A stretch of 56,895 bases of DNA from contig JANSWS010000004.1 of the NCBI GenBank assembly GCA_024743355.1, positions 1-56,895 of the forward strand, given 5' to 3'. A program made the translations under genes and the position numbers. The notes below the pieces were generated by a model. That model searched no databases and was not told the DNA's origin. It saw nothing but the letters and a program-made list of their open reading frames with translations. Shown here piece by piece: positions 18,448-26,969 of the stretch (the stretch's first letter is position 1; the number at the start of each line of letters is the position of its first letter). The stretch is from a bacterium. Lineage in GTDB: Bacteria; Planctomycetota; Planctomycetia; Pirellulales; Pirellulaceae.

Positions 18448-20391
18448 TCAAGGATTGGGACCAAGAATGGGACGAAACCCTTGAATACGACCGCGGGGGG
18501 CAAGCCCTCGCGTGTTGATCGGTGCATCTAACCGATGCTCACCCACGTTCCCAGCCTTGTCGACCGACGTTACGCGCAAGTAGATCTGTTGCGGAATGTT
18601 CGGCCCCGGACGCCAGGTATAGGTCCCCGTGTTCTCCAAACCCGTTGCAATGGTTTCCCACGGGCCTTCCACACGCTCGCTGTAATACAAGGCGATCGGA
18701 CGTTCAACCATTTGATTGTCGGCGCAGTCGTAATTGATCACCAGCATGCCTTCCTCGGCGCCCTGACCATATACAGCCCGCGTAATCTTTGCCGTTGGCG
18801 TTGCGGTGTCCACGTAGATCCAAGCATCGGCCTCATCACCACTGCGAGGCCGATTGCTAACCACACCGTTGGCACCCACGATTACCATACGGAATCCAAA
18901 CAGTCCATCATTCCCAACTCTCACATCAAACGGACTGTGACGATCGGGATCCGAGCCCCAGAGCTGCCAAGTTTGCCCGCCATCTTCCGTACCCCAAAGC
19001 TCAACTTCGGACAGCGTTGTTCCTCCGAGTGCTTCCACGGAGTAATCCAGGCTGAATGCTTGCGAACGACAATGGTAAGCGTCTTGTTGGCTGCCAGCTT
19101 CTTCCCATGGCGCGCGGGGCGTGGCGGCTTGAGTACTTGCAGGTGGTATGCCGCCAACATCCAACGGTCCAGCGTCTGTGGCCAAGATGGAATTCTGGTC
19201 GGTTGACAGCTGCAATGGCTCCTCGAAAGGAACCGGCAACGGAAGCTCTTCCACCTGAGATTGCTCGGGCATCGGAGCCGAAGGTCCCAAGGCAAGACCG
19301 CTATTGTTGGTCGCCAACCGCCCCGGCGATTGCAAGGGGGAATTCTGTGTTGACAACTGGCTGGTGGCAAAGGCCTGCCCAGTCGAATTGCCAAGTCCTT
19401 GCCCAAACACAGATGAATTTGGGCTGGAGATATAACGGCCCTGGCGTGCAGACGGGCTTTTAGCCCAGAACGCGTCTTGATTGGATTGGGCAGGGAGATT
19501 GGTCGGCAACGTTCCTTCGGCAGGCGAGGGCGTCCAGGCAACGGCATCCGGAATATTGGGGCCACGCCGGCCCTCAGGTCCCTGCACAACTTGTGGATTA
19601 GCGACCGTGATACCTTTGTGCCCAAATGGGTTGCTCGCCAGTGTCATCTCTTGATCACCAGAAGCCGTCCGCGGCATAGTGTATTGAAAGCTGGCCTCAC
19701 CCACGTTGCCTGCCTTGTCGTAGACGGCCAATACCAAGCCAACTTCGCGGCAGGGCGGCAGATTGAGTAGCACCTCCAAGGAGTGAATCCCATTTTCCAC
19801 AGTAAAACCGGTCAAGCCGACATCTTTCCAGGTCGATTCCTGATCGGTGCGCATCCTCAGAACGGCCGAATCCGGCAGTAGATGCTCGTCGGCCAGACGA
19901 ATGTCGACTGCCAATTGCCCGCTGGCGTTCAAATCCGCGCGAATTTCTGCGGCAGGCTGTGTGGTATCCACACAAACTCGGAGCGGCGGGCTCTTACTGG
20001 GAAAGGAAACGCCACGGGCGTCAATCGTTCGCACCGAGAACAGATACATGCCTTCTGCGGCAGCCCGAAACTCAAACTGAGGCTGGTTTGGATCAAGCCC
20101 CCCGTGCATTTGCCAGCTTTGACCGTCATCGGTCGAAACCCACAATTGCACCTGTGAAAGCTCCGCACCCGCCGCCCGCACATTGAAGGGTATTTTGAAT
20201 CGCGGCGATGCCAGATAGCTGACGTCTTCCGCCCCAAATACCTCCTGGTTACCCAATGTCTCCTGGTTGCTTACCGATTCCGGCGGCCAAGTCGCTTGTT
20301 GTGCCTGCAGCGCGGATGGAACCAGGCCGGAGCACAGCCCCAGCAGCGTAACCATACGGCGGCCTTTAACGATCCAACTGAAACTCATCAT
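18448..20391 (-). CDS. Secreted protein with two duplicated Ig-like modules, unknown function
   Basis: 647 residues from ATG 20391 (MMSFSW). A signal peptide ends at SALQAQQ. The N- and C-terminal halves repeat the same plan: VQLWVSTDDGQSWQ against VELWGTEDGGQTWQ, then VDTTQPAAEI against VDTATPTAKI, and VYDKAGNVGEAS against VDKAGNVGEHR. Each reads as a beta-sandwich, Ig/fibronectin-like module with a BNR/Asp-box-like segment. A Ser/Gln/Pro-rich linker of about 150 residues (roughly 300-450) joins them. No catalytic motif is visible. It is divergent from mnmG and probably an envelope or extracellular structural protein. Confidence 0.7.
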   Translation of the reverse strand: MMSFSWIVKGRRMVTLLGLCSGLVPSALQAQQATWPPESVSNQETLGNQEVFGAEDVSYLASPRFKIPFNVRAAGAELSQVQLWVSTDDGQSWQMHGGLDPNQPQFEFRAAAEGMYLFSVRTIDARGVSFPSKSPPLRVCVDTTQPAAEIRADLNASGQLAVDIRLADEHLLPDSAVLRMRTDQESTWKDVGLTGFTVENGIHSLEVLLNLPPCREVGLVLAVYDKAGNVGEASFQYTMPRTASGDQEMTLASNPFGHKGITVANPQVVQGPEGRRGPNIPDAVAWTPSPAEGTLPTNLPAQSNQDAFWAKSPSARQGRYISSPNSSVFGQGLGNSTGQAFATSQLSTQNSPLQSPGRLATNNSGLALGPSAPMPEQSQVEELPLPVPFEEPLQLSTDQNSILATDAGPLDVGGIPPASTQAATPRAPWEEAGSQQDAYHCRSQAFSLDYSVEALGGTTLSEVELWGTEDGGQTWQLWGSDPDRHSPFDVRVGNDGLFGFRMVIVGANGVVSNRPRSGDEADAWIYVDTATPTAKITRAVYGQGAEEGMLVINYDCADNQMVERPIALYYSERVEGPWETIATGLENTGTYTWRPGPNIPQQIYLRVTSVDKAGNVGEHRLDAPINTRGLAPRGRIQGFRPILGPNP

Positions 20392-20576
20392 ATCACTATG
20401 GTGGAGTGCCGAAACGGATGGGAATTCCGCTGCTGCGAACGCAGAATCTGCATCGGATGCTGGATTGCGCGCAGCCTGCAACTCATTTTCGGTCGCCCAG
20501 AATGGTCCGCATAACTAAAATGTGCCGGCGGTGTGGACAAACAGGTTAGGCTTCGCATTGATGCTATTGAGAATTC

Positions 20577-22508
20577 ATGTCTGAAATTGCTCGCCCAACG
20601 GATTCGAATTATTGCTTTGACGTCATTGTGGTAGGTGCTGGACATGCAGGCACAGAGGCTGCCGCGGCCGCGGCCCGCCTGGGTGCGCGGGTGGCCCTGC
20701 TCACGGGAAATTTGGACACCGTCGGCCAAATGAGCTGCAATCCAGCTATCGGTGGCGTTGCCAAGGGCCAAATCGTGCGAGAGATCGATGCCTTGGGCGG
20801 CCTGATGGGAAAGGCTATCGACGAATCTGGCATTCAGTTCCGTATGCTCAATCGCCGTAAGGGCCCGGCCATGCACAGTCCGCGTGCACAGGCAGACAAA
20901 CGCCGCTACCAAGAGGCGATCAAGTACACCATAGAGAGCTATCCCAACCTCAGTTTGGTCCAGGAACAGGTCGAGGACCTGTTGTTGCAGCCCTGTGAGG
21001 ACACTTCACCCGACGAACAAACGTGGCGGCAGCGGGTCGCAGGAGTCCAAGTTCGAGGAGGTGCGCAATATTTGGCCCCAACCGTAGTGCTCACGACCGG
21101 CACATTCTTACAAGCAATCATGCACACCGGCGAATCCAAGACCGCAGGTGGGCGGGCAGGGGAGGGGACCTCCGCCGGTCTCAGCGGTTGCCTCAAACGA
21201 ATAGGCTTTCGAATCGAACGATTTAAGACCGGGACGCCTCCCCGTCTCAATGCGAAAACAATCGATTTCAACGTCACCGAAGAACAACCCGGAGATACCA
21301 ATCCCCAGCCATTCTCCTTCATGACAGCGGAGATCAGCGCGCCGCAGATCTCCTGCTTCATTACTTACACCAACGAACTAGTGCATGAGATCATCCGCAA
21401 GAATTTGCATCGAGCACCGATGTACTCCGGACAGATCAATTCCACCGGCCCGCGTTACTGTCCATCGATCGAAGACAAAGTCGTCCGCTTCGCCGACAAA
21501 GACAGGCATCAACTATTCTTGGAACCGGAGGGCCGAAAAACCTCGGAGATCTATGTCAACGGTATCTCGACCAGTCTTCCACGTGATGTCCAGGACCAGA
21601 TCATCCGACTCGTGCCGGGACTGGAACGCGCCGAAATCATGCGTTACGGCTACGCGGTCGAATACGACTTCTGCCCCCCAGACCAACTCTACCCGAATCT
21701 GGAGTCAAAGCCTGTTGCGGGACTATTCCTTGCCGGGCAAATCAACGGCACGACCGGATACGAAGAAGCAGGTTGCCAGGGATTGCTCGCCGGAGCCAAC
21801 GCAGCCCTGAAACTTGCCGGCAAAGAGCCCTTGGTGCTGTCACGTGATGCAGCCTACATGGGAGTCCTGATTGACGATTTGGTAACCCGCAGCGTTGATG
21901 AGCCGTATCGCATGTTCACCAGCCGCGCCGAATACCGCCTGCTGCTACGCCAAGACAATGCCGACCGCAGACTGACACGACTCGGCTATGAAATCGGCTT
22001 GGTGGACTCCGCTCGGATGGAAAGGCTAGCAACCAAGGAGGAAGCCATCGCCGTCGCCAAGCAGCATTTAGATGCCGGTAGGGTGGGCGAGATACCCGCC
22101 ACCAAGTACCTGAGAAGATCCGAAGTGACTTGGGAAGAAATCTGCCAACATGTTCCCCAATTGATGGGTTTGTCTGCCGAAATTCGCGACCAAGTACTGT
22201 GGGATATCCGCTACGAAGGCTATATCGGCCGTCAGGAACAGCAAGTCGACCGGCAGAAACGCCTGTCGCACAAGCGGATTCCGGCAGCCTTTCCCTATAG
22301 TAGCATCGTCGGCCTGCGAAACGAGGCGAAACAGAAACTGGATCGCATCCGACCAGCTAACCTGGACCAAGCAAGTCGTATTAGCGGCATTACGCCCGCC
22401 GACTTGGCATTGGTTCTGGCCCACCTCGAGTCGGGGACGCGCAAAACAAATCTGCAGTCCAATCCCAACGCAGCAACCAATTCATCGCCAACCTCCCAAA
22501 TACCCTGA
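20577..22508 (+). CDS. mnmG: tRNA uridine-5-carboxymethylaminomethyl modification enzyme MnmG
   Basis: 643 residues. The FAD motif is GAGHAGTEAAAAAARLG near residue 20. The GidA signatures are present: NPAIGGVAKGQIVREIDALGG, RKGPAMHSPRAQADK, GTFLQAIMHTGE, EGLSGCL-like GLSGCLKRIG and GLFLAGQINGTTGYEEAGCQG. The C-terminal helical region ends with SRISGITPADLALVLAHLE, as in MnmG. With MnmE it modifies U34 of tRNAs read at the wobble position, in the cytoplasm. No mnmE or rsmG gene is adjacent. A polar tail of about 25 residues is added. Confidence 0.97.
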   Translation: MSEIARPTDSNYCFDVIVVGAGHAGTEAAAAAARLGARVALLTGNLDTVGQMSCNPAIGGVAKGQIVREIDALGGLMGKAIDESGIQFRMLNRRKGPAMHSPRAQADKRRYQEAIKYTIESYPNLSLVQEQVEDLLLQPCEDTSPDEQTWRQRVAGVQVRGGAQYLAPTVVLTTGTFLQAIMHTGESKTAGGRAGEGTSAGLSGCLKRIGFRIERFKTGTPPRLNAKTIDFNVTEEQPGDTNPQPFSFMTAEISAPQISCFITYTNELVHEIIRKNLHRAPMYSGQINSTGPRYCPSIEDKVVRFADKDRHQLFLEPEGRKTSEIYVNGISTSLPRDVQDQIIRLVPGLERAEIMRYGYAVEYDFCPPDQLYPNLESKPVAGLFLAGQINGTTGYEEAGCQGLLAGANAALKLAGKEPLVLSRDAAYMGVLIDDLVTRSVDEPYRMFTSRAEYRLLLRQDNADRRLTRLGYEIGLVDSARMERLATKEEAIAVAKQHLDAGRVGEIPATKYLRRSEVTWEEICQHVPQLMGLSAEIRDQVLWDIRYEGYIGRQEQQVDRQKRLSHKRIPAAFPYSSIVGLRNEAKQKLDRIRPANLDQASRISGITPADLALVLAHLESGTRKTNLQSNPNAATNSSPTSQIP

Positions 22509-22749
22509 AAGCCTTTTCCTTCATCACAACGCATTGCCGGGTCTGCCATTACCGTCTCCGGCCATCACCTTGTATGTTGTTGGTCTATTGGCAGCGTGTA
22601 ATTGCGGAATTCGGGTGGACGAGTCAAGCAGGTAAGCATCACTGAGTAGAGCGCCGAGCCAGGAAATTTAGGAAACTTTTTCCACGCTTGTCTTTGCAGG
22701 ATCGACGTAAACCTCTGCCAAGGCTGGACTTACTACCTATCTTTCGATA

Positions 22750-22777
22750 TTGACCCAGTCACCCCATTCGGTATAAT
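22750..22777 (+). promoter_or_regulatory. Sigma-70-type promoter
   Basis: TTGACC (22750-22755), a 16-bp spacer and TATAAT (22772-22777) match the housekeeping consensus at 11 of 12 positions. It points toward the HTH-REC gene 212 bp downstream. It is the best housekeeping-type promoter I found in the window. Confidence 0.65.
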
Positions 22778-22867
22778 CCATGCGATCTGGCAAGCTTGGT
22801 AAGTTTGGCGGAAATAGGGATCGTAGAAGGAATACACGAGTGTCAGCATGAACGCGGCACTCGGCAT

Positions 22868-22924
22868 TAGCTTGGAACCTAAGCTAGTTGCTGATTTGAA
22901 CCGAACGATTCAAATGCCCTAGGG
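22868..22924 (+). promoter_or_regulatory. Cluster of three palindromes in the regulator leader
   Basis: TAGCTT-7nt-AAGCTA (22868-22886), ATTTGAA-8nt-TTCAAAT (22894-22915) and CCCTAGGG (22917-22924) lie back to back, ending 65 bp before the regulator ATG. They could be binding sites for the encoded HTH protein or RNA hairpins in its leader. Confidence 0.5.
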
Positions 22925-22989
22925 AAGGGAATATCTCCTGCCCAGGACGCGGCTAGCGTGGCCATCGATCAGGAAGGGTGGTGGATACC

Positions 22990-23580
22990 ATGTCAAATAG
23001 TAAGACTGTTTTCACAACGGGCGAAGCGGCAAAGATCTGCAAAGTCAGTCAGCAGACGATCATCCGTTGTTTTGATAATGGGACGCTCAAGGGTTTTCGA
23101 GTCCCGGGCAGTCGCTTTCGCCGTATTCCACGAGATCAGCTTTTTGCTTTCATGAAGGACAATGGCATCCCCACGGATGCACTGGAAAACGGCAAGAAGA
23201 AGCTGTTGATTGTGGATGACGAGCAAGATCTCGTGGACTTGATGGCCGATGCGTTTGAGCGTGACGGTCGCTTTGAAATCCGGACCGCCAACAATGGCTT
23301 CGACGCCGGCATGCAGGTCAAGGAATTTCGGCCTGACATCGTCGTGCTGGACGTGATGCTGCCCGATATCAACGGTAAAGAGGTTTGCCAAAGGGTGCGC
23401 AGCGACAGTACTTTGGACTCGGTCAAGATCATCTGTATTTCCGGGATGATTGAGCAAAACAAAGTCGGCGACCTGCGGGCTGCCGGTGCAGACGACTTTG
23501 TGCAGAAGCCTTTCACCGTAGATCAGTTGATCGATCGGGTTTGTGATCTGCTCGATATCGACAAGCCGGTAACCAATTAA
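22990..23580 (+). CDS. Response regulator with N-terminal excisionase-type HTH and C-terminal receiver
   Basis: 196 residues from ATG 22990, preferred over the GTGs at 22978 and 22981 because AGGAAGG (22971-22977) is better spaced. Residues ~8-58 (FTTGEAAKICKVSQQTIIRCFDNG...) form a MerR/excisionase-like winged HTH. Residues ~70-190 form a receiver domain with VDDEQD, phospho-acceptor Asp121 in LDVMLPDING, and the conserved Lys in VQKPF. The order HTH-REC is the reverse of the usual regulator layout. The next gene, 37 bp on, is a histidine kinase, so they form a two-component pair. Target genes are unknown; palindromes in its own leader suggest autoregulation. Confidence 0.9.
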   Translation: MSNSKTVFTTGEAAKICKVSQQTIIRCFDNGTLKGFRVPGSRFRRIPRDQLFAFMKDNGIPTDALENGKKKLLIVDDEQDLVDLMADAFERDGRFEIRTANNGFDAGMQVKEFRPDIVVLDVMLPDINGKEVCQRVRSDSTLDSVKIICISGMIEQNKVGDLRAAGADDFVQKPFTVDQLIDRVCDLLDIDKPVTN

Positions 23581-23617
23581 GTCGACCTCAGACTGAATCA
23601 TTCTCAGTGCCTGCCCC

Positions 23618-24760
23618 GTGAACAAAGCATCGGCAATTGGACGTTACACGATTGCCGATTCTACGGCCAATGCTCTGCTGGAACTTGTCCTGAAGTCGGG
23701 AGCTCTGGTTCCCGGCCAGTGTGTGGATTGGCTCGAGGCGGCTTGGCACGATTTATTGCAGAAAGACGAGCAGCTAACGCTTTGGGCCAGTTTCTGCCCG
23801 CCACCTGCAGCCTCGGAAAAGCACCCACTCTTGCCGCCAGACCTCGGCCGGAAACCGCGGATTCCTTCCCGCTCCCCAGCCCCGGCCGAAAATGGGCGTT
23901 ACCCGTTGAAGCTATGCGGTTGGATTCCGGAATGCGTGCTTGGCAGCGGTCGGCATTTACAGCCGCCGAATCCGGTATTGCGCGAGCAGTTGATCGAGGC
24001 GTCGCATCTGGCGGTTCGCGTAAGAGGTAGTTCGCTGGCGACCATCGAGCAATGGGAGCAGTCCAAACTGTCGTCTCTCTATCATCTGGCTTACGGGCTG
24101 AGCCACGAATTGAACAACCCTCTGGCCAACATTTCTACTCGAGCCGGCATTCTGCTGAGCCGCTGTAAAGACAAAGCCGACAGGGAAATGCTGCAAACTA
24201 TTGTCGACAATGCGATGCGTGGGTGTGAGATGCTGGGCGATTTGATGTTAATCGCACGTCCGCCTGAGCTTCAGTTTCATTATGTGGATGCCCGCAGCTT
24301 ACTCGAAAGTTTCCTCAACGACGCCATTCCCTGGGCCGAGCGGTGGGGCCTTGGCTTGCAGGCCGAGATCAATGTCCAGGCTAGCCTGCGGGTCGATGCC
24401 ACGGCAATTCGCGAGGCTTTATGGTGCCTTTTGCGGAATGCCATTGAGGCGTCGGCGGCCATAGCCGACGCGATCCAGATTCATTGCCAAGTAGATGATA
24501 GTCGTCCCTGGCTGCGGATTCAGATTCTTGATGAAGGGCCTGGTCTCAGCAGCGAATCCCGTCAGCATTGCTTCGATCCTTACTACAGCGGTCGTGAAGC
24601 GGGGCGGGGTTTAGGCATGGGATTGACCAAAGCTCGGCTTCTCATCGACTTGCATTCCGGGCGGCTGATTCTGGAAAACCGCGACGTGGGAGGCTGTTGT
24701 GCTCTGGTTGAATTGCCGCTGAGCGATAAGAATTCGCATGTGGCCGACGAGAAACCGTGA
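23618..24760 (+). CDS. Soluble sensor histidine kinase
   Basis: 380 residues from GTG 23618. The H-box LSHELNNPLANIS (His near 162) begins the dimerisation domain. The ATPase domain has the N-box LLRNAIEAS (about 272), DEGPGLS, and GRGLGMGLTKARLL. There is no signal peptide or membrane helix, so it senses an internal cue or is driven by a partner. The N-terminal 150 residues show no PAS or GAF hallmark I can name and contain a Pro-rich stretch. It directly follows the HTH-REC regulator and is its likely phosphodonor. Confidence 0.9.
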   Translation: MNKASAIGRYTIADSTANALLELVLKSGALVPGQCVDWLEAAWHDLLQKDEQLTLWASFCPPPAASEKHPLLPPDLGRKPRIPSRSPAPAENGRYPLKLCGWIPECVLGSGRHLQPPNPVLREQLIEASHLAVRVRGSSLATIEQWEQSKLSSLYHLAYGLSHELNNPLANISTRAGILLSRCKDKADREMLQTIVDNAMRGCEMLGDLMLIARPPELQFHYVDARSLLESFLNDAIPWAERWGLGLQAEINVQASLRVDATAIREALWCLLRNAIEASAAIADAIQIHCQVDDSRPWLRIQILDEGPGLSSESRQHCFDPYYSGREAGRGLGMGLTKARLLIDLHSGRLILENRDVGGCCALVELPLSDKNSHVADEKP

Positions 24761-25005
24761 TAGCATTTTGCGCTCGAGCCCAATGCATCGTGTGGCAAAC
24801 GCCGAGAATTGCTTGCGACCATCGAGCGTGTAGCCAGCAACCCGGGTGTTGATGGGCATGAAATTGCGGAAGACACGTCGCGATGGTTCCTGGCAACAAA
24901 GGCGGTATTCGCCAGGAGATTTGTGATGGCCGGGTAAGTCATTGGCCCCGTGGATGAATTACTAGCAATCAACTCAACCTTCAACTCTGCCGAGGCTCGG
25001 GCAAC

Positions 25006-26667
25006 TTGGAATCGACTTCACCTGTTGGCTGGCTTTCCCTTCTTCCGCCGCTCATCACCATCGTTCTCGCGATTGCCAGCAAGCGTGTTGTATTATCGCT
25101 GCTGATTGGGATTGTTTCGGCGATTGTGATTCTTCTTCCCTCCGCTTCCGCCCAGCAGGTCGTGCAAGGTTCTGACTTTACCTGGGGCGGTTATGTATGG
25201 GATTCGCTCTCTCATGGAGTAGTCGCCTTACTGGAAACTCATTTGTGGTCCACTCTTTTTTTGAGTGAGGATCATCTGCGTGTCTTCGCATTCACAACCT
25301 TGTTGGGGATGCAGGTGGCGATGATTCATCAAATGGGAGGCATGTTGGGCATCGTACAGTGGGCGACTCCTTTCATTCGAACACGGCGTGGCGGACAAGT
25401 GATGACTTGGCTGCTTGGCATGGTGATCTTCATTGACGACTATGCCAACACATTGCTGCTTGGTTCCACCATGCGTCCGGTAACCGACCGTTTGCGAATT
25501 AGCCGTGAGAAGTTGGCATTTCTGGTGGATAGTACGGCGGCTCCAGTATCTGGCTTGGCTCTGGTAAGCACGTGGGTAGCCACAGAGATCGGAAATATGG
25601 AGATTGGTTATAAGAACGCCGGAATCGACATCGGTGACGGTGCGTTTGGCATCTTTGTAAAGACCATTCCCACACGATTCTACGTCCTGTTCGCGCTCGT
25701 CTTTGTCCTTTTGTGTGCGCTGATGGGGCGTGATTTTGGGCCCATGCTGAAGGCCGAACGACGGGCGTTATCCGATGCCCCCGAAGATAAGTCGGATTCG
25801 CCCGACGCCTCGGACGCCATTCGCGGTCGCGCCATGAACGCGATTCTGCCAATTCTTTTAACCGTCCTGCTGGTCGTGTGGCTGTTGGTAGTCACCGGCA
25901 TTCAAGCCTCCGGAATTGAGAACTTGCCGCGGATCAGCGATTTCCAAGCCTGGGGACAAATCATCGGGCAGGGCAACAGCTACGTTGCCCTGCTGTATGG
26001 TGCTATGGGCGGCCTCATCGCCTGCTTGTTGCTCAATATCTTCCAACGCCTATTGGATCCCGAGGCTGTCCGAAAAACGCTGCTGCAAGGCTTTCTCCAC
26101 GTGCTGCCGGCATTGGTCATTTTGTGGTTGGCGTGGACTCTGAGTAATTTGACCGGCGAAGACTACCTGGGGACAGGCAATTTTCTGGCCGACAAACTGA
26201 ATCAAAGCAGCTTTAATCCGGCGTGGATGCCGACCGTCGTCTTCCTGATGTCTGCCGGAATTGCATTTTCGACCGGAACCAGTTGGGGAACCATGGCGAT
26301 CGTCATGCCCATGGTCATCCCCTTGGTTTACGGATTGCTAGCAAAGCAGGATGGAGGTGCCATGATCCCACCCGACCATTTTCTGCTGACCGCGTCCATT
26401 GGCAGCGTTCTGGCGGGCGCCATATTTGGTGATCATTGTTCTCCGATCTCGGACACGACCATCCTCTCCTCGCGCAGTAGTGACTGCAATCACATCGCCC
26501 ACGTCCGCACACAAATGCCCTACGCCTTGGTGGTGGGGTTGGTTTCAATTTTGCTGGGCACGATTCCCGCCGGCTTCAATGTGTCCAGCCTTTACTTGCT
26601 GCCAGCCGGAATTGCCGCGATGGCAGTAGTCTTGTTCCTGTTTGGACGTCATCCGGAACGTACCTAA
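25006..26667 (+). CDS. NhaC-family Na+/H+ antiporter
   Basis: 553 residues from a TTG start (MESTSPVG...); no better-placed ATG precedes the first helix. About 11-12 hydrophobic segments are visible. The conserved stretches GMVIFIDDYANTLLLG, STAAPVSGLALVSTWVATEIG and SAGIAFSTGTSWGTMAIVMPM belong to the NhaC/ion-transporter superfamily. GDHCSPISDTTILSSRSSDC near the C-terminus is typical of NhaC. It exchanges Na+ (or an organic solute) for H+ across the inner membrane. A solute-proton exchanger (for example malate/lactate type) is the alternative. Confidence 0.88.
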   Translation: MESTSPVGWLSLLPPLITIVLAIASKRVVLSLLIGIVSAIVILLPSASAQQVVQGSDFTWGGYVWDSLSHGVVALLETHLWSTLFLSEDHLRVFAFTTLLGMQVAMIHQMGGMLGIVQWATPFIRTRRGGQVMTWLLGMVIFIDDYANTLLLGSTMRPVTDRLRISREKLAFLVDSTAAPVSGLALVSTWVATEIGNMEIGYKNAGIDIGDGAFGIFVKTIPTRFYVLFALVFVLLCALMGRDFGPMLKAERRALSDAPEDKSDSPDASDAIRGRAMNAILPILLTVLLVVWLLVVTGIQASGIENLPRISDFQAWGQIIGQGNSYVALLYGAMGGLIACLLLNIFQRLLDPEAVRKTLLQGFLHVLPALVILWLAWTLSNLTGEDYLGTGNFLADKLNQSSFNPAWMPTVVFLMSAGIAFSTGTSWGTMAIVMPMVIPLVYGLLAKQDGGAMIPPDHFLLTASIGSVLAGAIFGDHCSPISDTTILSSRSSDCNHIAHVRTQMPYALVVGLVSILLGTIPAGFNVSSLYLLPAGIAAMAVVLFLFGRHPERT

Positions 26668-26969
26668 AACCTCCCTGAATTGAGATTCCGCACCGACCGG
26701 CATCCATGCTTCCACCGCGGCTTGCCAAATAGCCCTGCGAATGGATGAACTGGTGGGAATCATGGTTTGCCCTTCACTCCGTGCCTCAGATTTTCTATGA
26801 GACAGGTCTGGTAAAGTTCTGAGGCCTGTCGTCAGAAGACGATGGCCCAAGCGACTGCATACGGATTCGGCGAATCGCTAGCAAATTGCGGGCAATGAGC
26901 TGCCGTCGGCCGACGACAGACGCGCTGAGATAAAGCATCTGCCAATTTTCCAGATTGGGTGAGGCATAG
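26668..26969 (+). other. Upstream region of fliF with palindromes
   Basis: 302 bp with no gene. It holds GACAGG (26801-26806) facing CCTGTC (26825-26830), a TCGTC-4nt-GACGA hairpin (26829-26842) and a perfect 12-bp palindrome CGTCGGCCGACG (26904-26915), which ends 54 bp before fliF. I tested for sigma-28 and sigma-54 boxes by eye and found no exact match. These palindromes are candidate operators of the flagellar operon. Confidence 0.45.

Larger units (their letters stand above)
22509..22989 (+). other. Long intergenic leader region of the HTH-REC regulator
   Basis: 481 bp with no tRNA or protein gene recognised. It contains a near-consensus promoter (22750-22777) and three palindromes (22868-22924), listed separately. 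If transcription starts near 22784, the untranslated leader of the regulator gene is about 205 nt. Confidence 0.6.

Noticed and set aside
18535-19206. 223-codon plus-strand frame inside the secreted protein gene
   Set aside because: It is opposite a gene with signal peptide and repeated modules; no recognisable domain.
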